64,000 nucleotides of DNA from Meloidogyne chitwoodi. Its lineage: Eukaryota; Nematoda; Chromadorea; Rhabditida; Meloidogynidae. The position numbers and the translations under genes were made by a program. The stretch covers positions 1,736,001-1,800,000 of the forward strand of contig JACZZP010000016.1 of NCBI GenBank assembly GCA_015183035.1, read 5' to 3'. The notes under the pieces were generated by a model. That model worked only from the letters and a program-made list of their open reading frames with translations, made no database searches and was not told where the DNA came from. Positions 48,074 to 59,052 of this stretch are shown one piece after another. Every line of letters starts with the position of its first letter. The first letter of the stretch is position 1.

Positions 48074-49775
48074 TTTTTCCATTTTTATATTTAAACTAAG
48101 ATAACTTTGACCCCCACAGAAGAAAGACAAATTAGCATCAATAGTAGCTTGTTGTAAACCTCCTGGTCGGACATTTCCTTAAATTAAAAATTAATAAAAT
48201 ATTTTTTTTAATTAAAAAAACCTCCATTAAATAGACTAGTTTGTCTAAAAATGGAATTTCCAGTGTTTGTAGGTTGAATATCTAAATTTATTTTAATAAA
48301 ACAGATTTTATTTAAAAAAAATAAAACCAAATGGTTGTTGTTGAGTAGCTTTAAAAGAACCAAAATGTTGAAAAGGTTTTGGTCCGAAAAGACCTCCAAT
48401 TTTTGCTCCTAAAAATCCAATATATCCAAAACCTGTCGGAGCAGGTGGTTGTTGTCCAAAAAGACCTGCTGATGCGAGTGATTGAGGACCAAATAAAGAA
48501 TCCGTAGTTGTCGTTGTAGAAGCTTCTAAAGAAAAAATAACAAAACAAAAATAAAGATAAAACCTTCAAACATTCCATTAGAAGGCGTAGAAATCCTAGA
48601 ACTGAAAAACCCGCCTTTTTGTGGTTGTTTTTGTCCACAAATCGAACCAGAGGCAAACACTTTTATTCCACAAGAATAATCTACATAACGAATTTCCTAA
48701 AATTAAAACAGGAAATATATTTTAAAAATAAAAAATACCTCCAAACTTCTGGTATCAAAATCCTTTTTAGCAGTAATACACATTTGTTTGGTACAGACAT
48801 TTCTCTGTTTACCATTAAATTGCATAGCATCATTACCAATCCGAGGTGTAAATTTAGCTAAACATAAACATTTTCTTAAAAAATATAAATTTAAAAAACA
48901 AAACCTGTGCAAAATAAACAATTTGACTGACAATGAGTACTTGGAGCAGATCTAACATCGTATGTATATCCAGATAATCCACTTCCAATTAATGGTTGTT
49001 GTGGTTGTATAAATAATGAACTGCCAGTGATGGGTGTATTAACTAAAAAGAATATTTTAATAAAAATACTTAAAAAATAAAACCAAATGGTTGTGGGGGA
49101 GTGGTTCCAAAATAACCAAAAGTTTGAGAAGGTTTTGGTCCAAAAAGTCCTTCAGTTTGTTTTTGTTGCTGTGGTTGTTGCTGAACACCAAAACCAAAAG
49201 AAGGTAAAGGGTTGCTAAAAATAGATGTCTAAAAATAAAATATGAATTATTAAAAAAAATAATTCAAAATACAGTTGTTGCGACAAAATCGGGAGCAGAA
49301 GTACAAGAAGGACCAAAAATACCTCCTTGTTGTGGAAGTTGTCCAAAAATAGAAGGTTGTGATACTTGACAAAATTCCTAAAATAAATAAGATAATAATA
49401 TGTAAAATAATAATTTAATAAAATAACCGATTGTGGTTTGTATGCTACTAAAATTGCAGTAGATCCAGACGAATCTGGGTGTGGTATCCCAACAGGAATT
49501 CCATGAGTAGTAGTAGTAGTTGTTCCAAATAATGAACTTGCTGGCTTTGTAGCCCCAAAAAGACTTGATGATGAAGATGGTGGTTGAGGACCAAATAAAG
49601 AACTAGCAGTTGTCGTTGTAGAAGCTTTTAAAGAAAAATAAATAAATAAAAAATAAAAACCTCCAAACAATCCACCAGAAGCAGTCGATGTCACAAAAAG
49701 ACCTGTTGATGAAGGCGGTGGTTGTGAACCAAATAAAGAACTAGCTGTTGTTGAAGAAGGAAATGATTTATCCAT
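48005..49775 (-). CDS. Nup98-like FG nucleoporin with GLEBS motif, short form
   Basis: Ten exons (49661-49775, 49428-49624, 49273-49377, 49084-49228, 48905-49042, 48739-48857, 48564-48696, 48328-48525, 48222-48281, 48005-48177) give 460 aa. It is built of SLFG, GLFG, GIFG and FGFG repeats in Ser/Thr/Gln/Pro-rich sequence. Exons 6-7 encode KFTPRIGNDAMQF, then NVCTKQMCITAKKDFDTRSL, then EEIRYVDY. This follows the Nup98 GLEBS segment (KFNPPTGTDTM...CITAMKEYESKSLEELRLEDY), which binds Rae1/Gle2 in mRNA export. Nup98 is normally followed by an autoproteolytic domain and Nup96; neither is seen. The last exon runs into a hydrophobic, low-complexity end that overlaps a direct repeat, so the true C-terminus may be lost. 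Several exons start with EASTTTT- or ASTTTT-SLFGPQ-like sequence, pointing to internal duplication of exons. Confidence 0.85.
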
Positions 49776-50033
49776 TTTGTTATCTAAAAGATTTATGTCA
49801 AAAACAATTTTATATGGAAGTTCATTATATGATGGAAAGTTAGTTCACTCAGAATCAAATTAAACAGACTGGGTACTTAATAATTCATTCCAGTCTTCTG
49901 AGATTTATAAATTTTGAAGGAATTTTAAAAACTAGTATTCTTACTCAATAAAATAAAAAATTATCCATGGGGACTGAAACGTCCGAAACTCGGCCAGTTG
50001 AAAACGGCCAGTTAGAAACGGTGGGCGTTCCGA

Positions 50034-50199
50034 AATTAAGGATTAATTTTTTAAATATTTAATTAAAACAAATAACTTTAAGAACATTAATTTTTACGGT
50101 CAATAATCAAAATTTTAAATATTCTTCTTTTTAATCTTTAGAAAATAATCTTTTTGGGAAAAAAAATAAAAATAGTATTGACAAAAAAGAAGGCGTATA
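50034..50199 (+). repeat. Right copy of ~165-bp direct repeat
   Basis: Counterpart of 47904-48073, about 2.1 kb away in the same orientation, upstream of the nucleoporin-like start codon. Confidence 0.75.
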
Positions 50200-50510
50200 T
50201 GTGTAGTTGTGTCCATGACCTGCAATGAGAAAAAAGACAAAAATGACCGAAGGTCTTTTTTCCTTTTTTAAAAAAATAATATTTTTATTCGTTCAAACAT
50301 TCAGATAATTATCGAAATATATAAAAAATATATATTCATTCATTTACATAAATAAAATAAATAAAACATTAATATTTATACATTATACCAAATATTATTT
50401 CAGAAAAAAAAAATATTCTGAATAAAATTTAAAATTAATTTCAGAATATAATTATTTAATTGCTGATTTTAAACCAGAATTCTAATTTAAATTCTGATTT
50501 TTTAGTAAAG

Positions 50511-50665
50511 TCAGAATTGTTTTAAACCAAAATAATAAGAAACAAAAAATCAGAATTGTTTTAAACCAGAATAATAAGAAACAAAAAATCAGAATTGTTT
50601 TAAATCAGAATAATAAGAAACAAAACAAATCAGAATTGTTTTAAATCAGAATTGTTTTAATTCAA
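50511..50665 (+). repeat. 39-bp tandem repeat, about 3.5-4 copies
   Basis: The unit is TCAGAATTGTTTTAAACCAG followed by AATAATAAGAAACAAAAAA. Copies differ by C/T at one site and by small length changes; the last is partial. Confidence 0.85.
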
Positions 50666-50779
50666 AATTCTGATTTTATAAAACTCAAGCCTATTGTTAT
50701 AAAACCTGAATATTTATTTGGACAGTTCAGTGCCTAATTACAAATATTTTTTAAATTTTATTTTTTAGTTTTCCTTCAA

Positions 50780-52939
50780 ATGTTAAAGCATTTTACTCTT
50801 TTTTATATTTTAACAATTATTTTAATTTGTGTAATTTTTTGCAATGGAGAATCTAATAATATTACTATAGAAGAGCCATTATCTTTGTCTAATACTTCAG
50901 AAAATTCTCTTTTGTTTAATAATTCTGAAAAAACTGAAAATTTTAGAATTTCAGAAATTACTTCCTCTGTTAGTTTATTTAAGCATTTTATTTAAAAAAT
51001 AAAAAAATATTTTTTAAAGGAAATTAAAATAACAATTCCCATAACTCAAACAACGACGCGTATACCTGAATGGTGCAGTAAAGTGGAAGAAGCTCGCGTT
51101 GAAGCTAAAAAACGTAGTGAAGAACGCAAAGAACGTGTTAAAAGATTTCGAGAAGAATATCGTCGTTGGATGAAATTACCCATAACTGAAAGAAAAATTG
51201 AAATGAAAAAGTGGTATGCAGAACGCAGGAAAGAGGTGAGTAGAAAATATTGGACCGTTCAGTGCTGAGCTCATAACTCATTAATGGATAATCATTTTAA
51301 AATACTTTTTAGGTGTTTTTGTAGGAAATTTAATTCTCTATCGAATGATATAAAAAAAATTTTAAAATATTCATTATTTAATGAGTTATAGGTCTTAGAC
51401 TGAAATGAGTCAGGGCTTGCTAATTATGCAACTTTTTTCTGGATTAAAATTTTTTTAATTTAAAAATAAAATTGAAATTTGGGCACCAATAAAATCCTTT
51501 TTGTTTTTTCAGTGTCAAAATTTTTGGTGCCCAAATTTCTGGGAGACTGAGACAAAGAAAGGAAATGAAAGCGATGCCTTGTATTGGGAAGTTATTAATT
51601 TATTAAATAAAAAAAAATTTTTTTTTTAATTTTTTAAATTTTCATAACCGTTTAAGAGAAAAGAACGGGCAAAAATTCGACGCGAAAAAATTTTGGCACA
51701 AATTGAAGAAATAAAAAATAAAAATAAATTAAAAGCATTGTCACAGACTAAAATATATTCTTCTACTACTACTATAGAGCCAATAATAGAAGAAACAATA
51801 TTTACCCCAACAACAACAGAATCTTTAATTTCTCCTATAACATCGGAAACAACCATTACAGCTGAAAAATCGGAAATTAAGGTAAATTAAAAAAATTGGA
51901 AAATTTTAATTCCTCAATAACTCAGACTCTAATGGTATTATTAAATTAAAATCTCTATCTTATCCCAGCTCTTGAGACAAAAAATAGATTTTAAAGAGTA
52001 GGAATTAATTAGGGATAACTGAGAGCTTGGGATAATACAAAATATATGAGATATTTGGGTAATATTTTCTCAGACTCTAATAGCCTTTTTTAATATTAAA
52101 AGTTAAACGCCTAAAAATCTTCAAAAGATTATCTTTATTTTATAAAATTAATTTTTAGATAACAGAAAGTTCAATAAAAATACCAGAAGATCAGCCATCA
52201 ACAATTACTAGTATTAGCTTGTCAAATTCTACTACAACAGATTCTTCAAATATTAAAGAAAATAAATTAAAAATAAATAATGAATCATCTTCTATAATAA
52301 AATCTACAACAGAGTCTAAAATAAAAGAAACAACAAATATTATTACTTCTTCAGAACAACCAATTACTACAATAAATGCTTCTTCTTCTGAAGCACAGCT
52401 TTTATTAAAAAATAAAGAGAAAAATGAACAACAAATTTTAACTAATTCAACAGATATTAATGTTTATAATTCTACTACTAATATTAATTCTTCTAATGAA
52501 GAACAATTAAAAAATAAATTAGAAAAGACTAAAAAGAGTCAAGTAAATAAATAATTAATTTATTAATACTCTATTTATAAATACACATTAGAGTCTTGTC
52601 TTTTTTCATAAGCAAACGTCACTCTCCTCTAGACTCTAAAATACCTAATTCTGATTTAAATATATTAAAAAACTAAGCTCGAAAAAAATATAGGAATATT
52701 AGATCAAGACTCAAATGACAAAAAAATATTTTAATTTTCTTTGTAAAATTTAGGAAAAAAAGAAAAATGAAGAGCCAATTCTTATTGAAAAAGGAGAACT
52801 TGAGAAAAATATTAAAAAAGAAAAAGAAGAAAAATCAGAAGAAATGAGTACAAAAGAGAATCAGAAGTTGGAGTCTCAAACAGCCATTGCTTTAAATAAA
52901 ATTGATAATGAAGAAGAAAATGTTAAAATTAAAGTTTAA
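50780..52939 (+). CDS. Secreted Ser/Thr/Glu/Lys-rich protein, unrecognised
   Basis: Five phase-0 exons (50780-50968, 51020-51235, 51657-51881, 52159-52542, 52754-52939) give 399 aa. A clear signal peptide opens the protein (LFYILTIILICVIF, cleavage likely after CNG near residue 23). Next comes an Asn-rich part with several N-x-S/T sites. Exon 2 is a charged helical block containing the only mature-region Cys and Trp residues (PEWCSKVEEARVEAKK, EEYRRWMKLPITERK, WYAERRKE), which extends into exon 3. The rest is mucin-like, with TTTIEP, TPTTTES and NSTTTDSSN repeats, and ends in a KE-rich tail. It has no membrane anchor. It could be cuticular, glandular or a secreted effector in a parasitic species, but nothing here proves export to a host. 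The exon 2 helical block is the part most likely to define a family. Confidence 0.75.
51252..51420. repeat. GATAGAGAATTAAATT family, copy in intron
   Basis: It opens with GGACCGTTCAGTGCTGAGC and contains AATTTAATTCTCTATCGAAT, then GAGTTATAGGTC. Related opening sequences occur at 5318-5333, 21292-21308 and 50719-50735. Confidence 0.6.
51474..51538. repeat. Short inverted repeat in intron
   Basis: AAATTTGGGCACCAATAAAA and TTTTTGGTGCCCAAATTT form a hairpin with a loop of about 25 bp. Confidence 0.65.
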
Positions 52940-53442
52940 AATATTAAAATAATTGGTTTTAATTTATTTTAATTTTTTTATATAATTTTTAATGTTTATT
53001 TTTAAACTTTTTTTAATTTTTTATTTGTAATGTTATATACGAACTCATTCCAATTCAAGACTCAAGTCACTAAAAAACGAACATTTTAAAATTCTTTTAA
53101 TACCTTTTGATAGATTATTGAATTGTCTATAAAATGATATGAGAATAAAAAATTTAGCTCAAATATAAAAAAAGTTATTGCCAAAAAATCTTAAGAAATA
53201 AGAATTTTCCCTCACTTTGAATTTTTCTTTTTTGTATTTTACTATAAAATTTAGCTTTTTAAACTTTTAGTCAATTTAATTCTTTATTTAAAGATATAAA
53301 GTAATTTATTAAATAATTTTTTATTAAAAAACAAATTTATTTTTAATTGAAAAAGAATATAACGGCAGTATACAAAAAACCCGCGTTGTCTTGATAAAAT
53401 AATAAAAATTAAAAAAATAATACATTAGAAATTGTTTTTTTA
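52940..53442. other. Convergent spacer with a repeat copy
   Basis: It lies between the stops of the secreted protein and the acyltransferase. It contains a diverged GATAGAGAATTAAATT-type copy (about 53095-53300: TTTTGATAGATTATTGAATT, ATGATATGAG). No gene. Confidence 0.5.
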
Positions 53443-56043
53443 TTAATTTTTAATTTCGTCTTCAATATCTTGTTTTCTGTCTGTATTGAATACTTCAGGA
53501 TGGATCTAAAATAAAAAAATTAATTTATTTATTTTAAATAAATTAACTCCTCTTTGAATATTTTCAACAATTTGTTCATTACTCAAATGTCCACATTCAC
53601 ATATTGGCGTTGTATTAACCAAATATTGATAAAAAAGTTCTTTTTGTTCGTCTCTTAAACTTTCAGAAACTTTTGTTCTTTTTAAATTTCCATCCCAACC
53701 CAAATCTATTAAACCTCCTTTTTTGGCTATTAATCTTTGACATCTTCTAGCAAATGAAATTGAACTTTCTTCTTCTAAACGATGCATTGGGGGTAAATAC
53801 CAAACATCACAAATAAGTGCCCAAGAAGTCATCATTCCAAGTAAATAAGATAAATAGCCTTGACGATGACTTAATAAATATTATTTAAAAATGTCAAAAA
53901 TATTTCAAAATGTCAAAAACATTTCAAAATGTCAACTAATATTTATACCTATTCCAAAAAGGATCACCAAGTCTGTTGTCATATTTCAAAGCAATTGGAT
54001 GAACTACAGAAGACACTTCGAACGAACCCTTTTTAAAGAGCATAACAGAAGTGTTGTTAATACAAGTACCCTCAGGGAATATAAGAATAGGCATTTTTGT
54101 TGGGTCTTTTACATGTTCTTGTAATCTAAATTTATAAATGTGACAAAATGTAATTTTTTGGCTAATTGGACATTTTGAGTTTTTGACCAAAGTTAAAAAA
54201 ACATTTTTTACTTTTTAGCAACAGCATGTCTATCTTTACTTTCAGCCCTTTCAAACCATATATGATGAGCTCCTCTACCTAGGGCACGTTCTATTAATCC
54301 AAGCAAACCATCTTGCCTTTGCCCTACCATTGCATAGCAATTATCTGTTGAAAGAATCTAAAAAATAAAATAATTAAATTAAAAAAATTAAATTAAATTA
54401 ACCATAACATCAATGGGTGAAGTATGATTTGCTACACAAATTCCTTTTAAAGGTTTATTTTCTTCTCCATGAAATGTAATAATTGCAGAAAATGCTCTTA
54501 AACACATTCTCATACACATTAGCATTGATATTTTATAAAGACGAGAACGTAAACTTTAAAAAATAAAATAAATTTTCAAAAAAGGTATTTTTTAATTTTG
54601 TATTTTTTTAATCAAATTTTATTAATTAAAAAAATAAAACCTTTCATTAGGAATATAACCAGCAATTGCAGGAAGTGTACCCATCATTATACTAGCACAA
54701 ATAAAAATAGAAAATCGCAATGGAAAAAGAATTCCATAACGAATAAATGCTCCAATAACCCAAATCCAATAGGAATACCATCTTTTTAAAATCTTATTAT
54801 AATATGAATTCTAATAAACGCCCAGTTCAATAATTATCCAATAAAAACACTGACCTTTTTGGAATATTTATCCAAAATTTGTATACCTTTTGAGTCTTAA
54901 ACTTTAATTAAAAAATCTTAAAATACTCTCAGGGCGTCTATTAGAATAAATAAGAAAAGAACTAACCTAACTTTCAATCCACCTCTACTTCTCGATAAAA
55001 AATTCCAAGTTGGCAACTGAGCAGCCTCAAAACGTTGGGTTACATCATCCTCAATTATTGCTTCAATTCCAGAACTAATAAAAGCTAAAGTATCTGCTAT
55101 CAATACTTTTATTGTTGCATATTCTGCATCATTGCTGTGTTCGTCTCCTTCCTTTTAAAAATTAAAAAATAAGAAATGAAAAGACAAAAAACAATTTTCT
55201 GACCATTTTTGAAATTGACCATTTTGAAAAATTTAGCGGTTGACCTTTTTTAAAATAAAAAAATTAAACAAACTTCTGCCAATTTTTTCAATTGTTTAGC
55301 ATGGCTATCAACTCTTTTTTTAATTTTTTGAGCTAAAGGATGTACATTTGATGTTCCAATATGTTCTACTAATTTATTTTCAATATTTTTAGACCATTTT
55401 CTTTTTATTATTCCATAAAACTTTTCTGGCGTTGTTACGGGAGTTGACTCTTTTGAAGATGATTCTTGAGAAGAAGAATTATTTTGTTCTTCTTCTGATA
55501 TTGTTTCATTATTATCAATAATTGTTTTTTCTTTTTCTAATTTGGCCATTTTCTATAAATTTTTCTTGATTTTTGTCAAAATATTCACATTAAAAGGTAC
55601 GTTTTGACGCAAAAAATGTTTGGCGCGTATGCTTATAAAATAGTCAAATGAAAACCTTAAGGCTTGAAATTTAGCATAGATATCTCTGAGGGTGTTATTT
55701 AACTACACTAAAAATTTCAGAACTTTTGATTAAGAGTCATCAAAGTTATGCTTGAAAACATCGGAAACGTTAGAGGAAAACGCTTATTTCTTGCTATTTA
55801 TTTTGACAATAATTAAAAAAAAATCCAAAATTATAAAATCTTCAGAAAGTTTAGAAAATAAAAATGTTAAATACTTCTCTTTCAATAAAGTTAAATTTAA
55901 AAAATAACCTCAAAAAGCCAAAGCAAAAAACGAACATAATTTTTACGAACACCTGTAGTTATTCCAAGAAAAGAAATACAAATAATAAATAATATAATTA
56001 AAAATAATATTTTAAATATAAATAAAATCAAAAATAAAAGCAT
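53443..56043 (-). CDS. acl: Glycerol-3-phosphate acyltransferase, GPAT3/4 type
   Basis: Nine exons (55909-56043, 55274-55552, 54967-55151, 54641-54781, 54403-54553, 54212-54357, 53949-54125, 53548-53869, 53443-53505) give 532 aa. It is an ER membrane enzyme that acylates glycerol-3-phosphate to lysophosphatidic acid, the first step of phospholipid and triacylglycerol synthesis. It has an N-terminal membrane segment (FLIILFIICISFLGI) then GVRKNY. A Ser/Glu-rich insert follows, then FISSGIEAIIEDDVTQRF, a second hydrophobic pair (WIWVIGAFIRYGILFPLRF), and the catalytic block NHTSPID. Later come YAMVGQRQDG, WFERAESKDR, the substrate motif FPEGTCINNTS, then VMLFKKGSFE, and WALICDVWYLPPM. These match human GPAT4 in order. 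The C. elegans relatives are acl-4 and acl-5; I cannot choose. The Ser-rich insert in exon 2 makes it longer than human GPAT4 (456 aa). Confidence 0.93.
55615..55890. repeat. Diverged palindromic element in acyltransferase intron 1
   Basis: TTTGGCGCG at the left, then AAAATAGTCAAATGAAAACC, TGAGGGTGTTATTTAACTAC and AAAAATTTCAGAAC, follow the order of the TTCAGAATTT family. The right arm is decayed. Confidence 0.45.
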
Positions 56044-56756
56044 TTTTGCTTAAAATTCTAAAATTAAAAAAAATAAAGAAATAAGTAAAAAAAGTAGAAA
56101 ATGTGCCCTATTGATTGCTGAAAATGTCTCGACAAAATTAAAAGAAAGAAAGTCTTCAAAAAATATATATTTACTATATTGAAATAATTTATCTTTTATT
56201 ATTGTGTATGTTTTTACGGTTGAAATTATTTTTAATTAAAATAAAAATAAATAAATTCTAGAAATTAAGAGGATATTCAATCCTTTTGGGCGCTGGTTAG
56301 TTTGGGCGCACTTTCTTGTAAAACAGAATAATGATGTTTATAATTTTAAAATGTTGCATAGATATATTTAAAACTTTTATCTAACATTTCTAAAAATTTC
56401 AGAATTTTTGGTTTATTATTTCAGAATTTATTGTCAAAAATATCAGAATTTATGAGAAAAAAGTCCATTTTTGTTAGTTTTTTGACCAGAATTTCTGAAA
56501 TAAAAAAACCAAAAATTCTGAAATTTTTAGTTAAGTTAGATAACAGTTTAATTAATATCTATGCAAAATTTTATTATTTAATGTACTCATTTGTATAATT
56601 TGTAAGCTCTCGCTCAAACATAACTAGACACCTATTCCTTCAATTAAGTTTATTAATTATTTAAAAATTTAATTAATTTATTATTTTGTCTTCAAAATAA
56701 TTATTTATTTATTTAAATCTATTTTGGAATGAATTTATTTATTTTTCACTATTTAT
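56044..56756. other. Spacer between acyltransferase and dihydropteridine reductase
   Basis: It contains the upstream region of the acyltransferase and one well-preserved palindromic element (56360-56570). No gene. Confidence 0.55.
56360..56570. repeat. TTCAGAATTT palindromic family, copy
   Basis: Left arm CTAACATTTCTAAAAATTTC and right arm AAATTTTTAGTTAAGTTAGA bracket the standard core. Outside it TTTGGGCGC occurs twice at the left (about 56285, 56305). It is the most complete copy for defining the ends. Confidence 0.85.
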
Positions 56757-58430
56757 TTATTTAATTTCTTTAATTTTAGTCTTTCCATCATTTGTAGTCA
56801 ATTCAAGCAAAGATCCAGTTTTTGGCAAATCATCACATTTCTCAGACTCAAAAATCCAATTAAATAATTTTTCAGCAATAAATGTCAAAGGAGTCCAACT
56901 TAAAAATTATTTTTTTATAATTTTATAAATTTTACGTTGAATGATCTGCTTTAGGCATCCATTTTCTGTTCATTGGAGTATCCAATGTTACAGGCAAAAG
57001 GGCAAAGGCAATAGAATTTTCCGGAAGACCGGAAGCCTTGCAATCGGCCAAACTTTTGACCATTTGATGCACAGCAGCTTTAATATAAATTTTTAAAAAT
57101 ATTTAAATTTAAAGAAGAAAAGTTAAGGAATTATATAGTTTTTGAGACTCAAAAAGTCAAAAGATTTATGGATAAATTGTAAAAAATCTTTTGCTCTCTA
57201 AGTTATACCGGATAGAGGTCTTATCACAATTTTTGGTTAATTAGGATGTATCACTCTCACTTATACCAATTTATATCTCTTAGTTATACCATTAGGCATT
57301 TTAATAAATTGAATATTAAAAAATATAATTTAAAAATAAACCTTTAGCCATTCCATACCCAATCATTCCAGGAGTTCCTTGTGTTGCCTTAATAATAATT
57401 TTAAATTAAATTAATAAAATAAATTTAAAAAATTAATACAGCAGCTGCTCCAGTAAATTGCAACAAACCAGAAGGTTTTAAAAATTTAGATCCAATTTTT
57501 GCAGAAATTGAAGAAGTCCAAACACTTTGTTTCCAAACCTTTATTTTTCTTTATTTTAATTAATTAATTTTTAAATATACCAAATCTGCATTTTTAATAA
57601 AATCTTTATTAGAAGCATTTCCTCCAGCCCAACCTCCTGCTACACATAAAATTGCATCAAGCTTTTCTCCATTAAGAATGTTTTCAACACTATAAAATTA
57701 ATTTAATTAAAAATATTCAAAAAAAATTTTTAAAGTTTTTTGTTTCGGTTCCCGTTTATTTTCATCACAGTTTCTGTAAAAATAAAAGACCACAGATTGA
57801 TATAAATGTCAGAAAATTGGTCAAAAAAACAACAGAAAAATACAAAAAATAGATTAAAACAATGCCCCGTATTTCCAATTTCCAGAAAATATTTAAAAAA
57901 ATTATAGACTTAAAAATAAAAAATCAGTACTTTTTTAATTTGGACCATAAAAATGTCCGCAACTTTCTTTAGACAATTAATGCGAATTTCTAATATAAGT
58001 CGGAAAGATGTAAAAAGAAGAAAAGTTGATTAGCAACAAAGATTGTTGATAAAGTTGCGGACAAAACTTGCGGACATTTTTATGCTCAAAATTGAAAAAT
58101 AACAAAAAAAAATAAATAAAAATAACCTTTTCCCTAAAAAATAAAAAAACCCTCTTAAAATTTATCAAAAAAACCTGTCTATTTATTTACCAATTAATAA
58201 CATTGTTTTCTTGTTCAATCCAAGATTGAAGTGGATCAACAATTACATTTGAATTAGCTGCTTCACTTTCGCTCATATCCACATTTAATACCCACTGAAA
58301 ATTAAAATTAATTAAATTAAAAATAAATTAAAAATAAACAAACAATATTTTTTGTTCTAAAATATTCTACTAATTCCTTTCCAAGTGCTCCTCTTCCTCC
58401 ATAAATTAATACACGATTTGAAAGTGCCAT
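56757..58430 (-). CDS. qdpr-1: Dihydropteridine reductase
   Basis: Seven exons (58344-58430, 58191-58294, 57581-57689, 57440-57538, 57342-57387, 56936-57077, 56757-56898) give 242 aa, the normal length (human 244). It is a cytosolic short-chain dehydrogenase that regenerates tetrahydrobiopterin from quinonoid dihydrobiopterin with NADH, supporting aromatic amino acid hydroxylases. The cofactor loop is [28 protein letters not shown] is the characteristic family block, followed by [38 protein letters not shown] carries the catalytic Yxxx[21 protein letters not shown] and [13 protein letters not shown] match the human C-terminal half closely. The start is the only ATG in phase before the glycine loop. 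Intron 2 is 500 bp and carries a TTGCGGAC element; the other introns are short. Confidence 0.96.
57949..58083. repeat. TTGCGGAC-ended element in QDPR intron 2
   Basis: CATAAAAATGTCCGCAACTT at the left is inverted with respect to TTGCGGACATTTTTATG at the right, with a second TTGCGGAC internal (58055). It is about 130 bp and the best-defined member of this family. Confidence 0.7.
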
Positions 58431-59052
58431 TAATTAATTTAAAAATTGTTAAAAAATTTGTAAAAATCTAAATTTATGAAAAAAAAATTTTTTTTGTTTA
58501 AATTATTTTTCTTTATATTAGCCCAAAAGGAAAACATCGATTTCCCGAAAAAATGGAACTTTTAAGGTAAAAAAATATAAGTAAAAAAAGCAGTAAATAA
58601 TATATATTCTTTAAAATTTCTTTCACTGAAATAAATAATTGATAAGTAAATAATATAAATAAATAAATAAATTATAAATAAACAACCCTTTAGTGAAAAC
58701 AAGTTTTTTAACCAAAGAAAAATAATTTAATTTTTGATTTTTTTAAAAATTAATTTATTTTTAATTTAATTTAATTAATAAATATATAGGAGGGAAAACA
58801 GAATAATTTTTTAATTAGCAAATCAGAATACTAAAAAAAAAAGTTTACCTTAAGCAGAAATATTAAAAAAAATAAAAAAAAGGTTTTTATACCTTAACTA
58901 AAATTAAATTTAAAAAATTTAATTTTTTATTTTCAAAAATTCTCTCTCATCATTTTCAATTATATAAACACATAAAATTAATAAAAGAAGATAAGAAGAA
59001 TATATATTTTAAAATAACATGTTTTTTATTTCTTTCCTTTAATTTAATAGTT
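58431..59052. other. Spacer, nothing recognised
   Basis: AT-rich DNA between the reductase start and the eIF4E2 stop (same strand, head to tail, 622 bp). The gap is too long for a typical tight nematode operon and no other signal was seen. Confidence 0.5.

Larger units (their letters stand above)
49776..50779. other. Intergenic between divergent genes, repeats
   Basis: It holds CGGCCAGTT twice (49991-49999, 50005-50013), the right copy of the direct repeat (50034-50199), a 39-bp tandem array (50511-50665) and TTCTGATT words. It must contain promoters for the nucleoporin-like gene and the secreted protein; no sites can be named. Confidence 0.55.

Noticed and set aside
48619..48933. Plus and minus frames overlapping nucleoporin exons 6 and 7
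   Set aside because: The GLEBS-encoding minus frame with exons 48739-48857 and 48564-48696 explains the DNA; the others are out of phase.
53891..54124. Plus-strand frame over the acyltransferase
   Set aside because: It is antisense to the exon carrying FPEGTCINNTS, the catalytic-family motif of GPAT.
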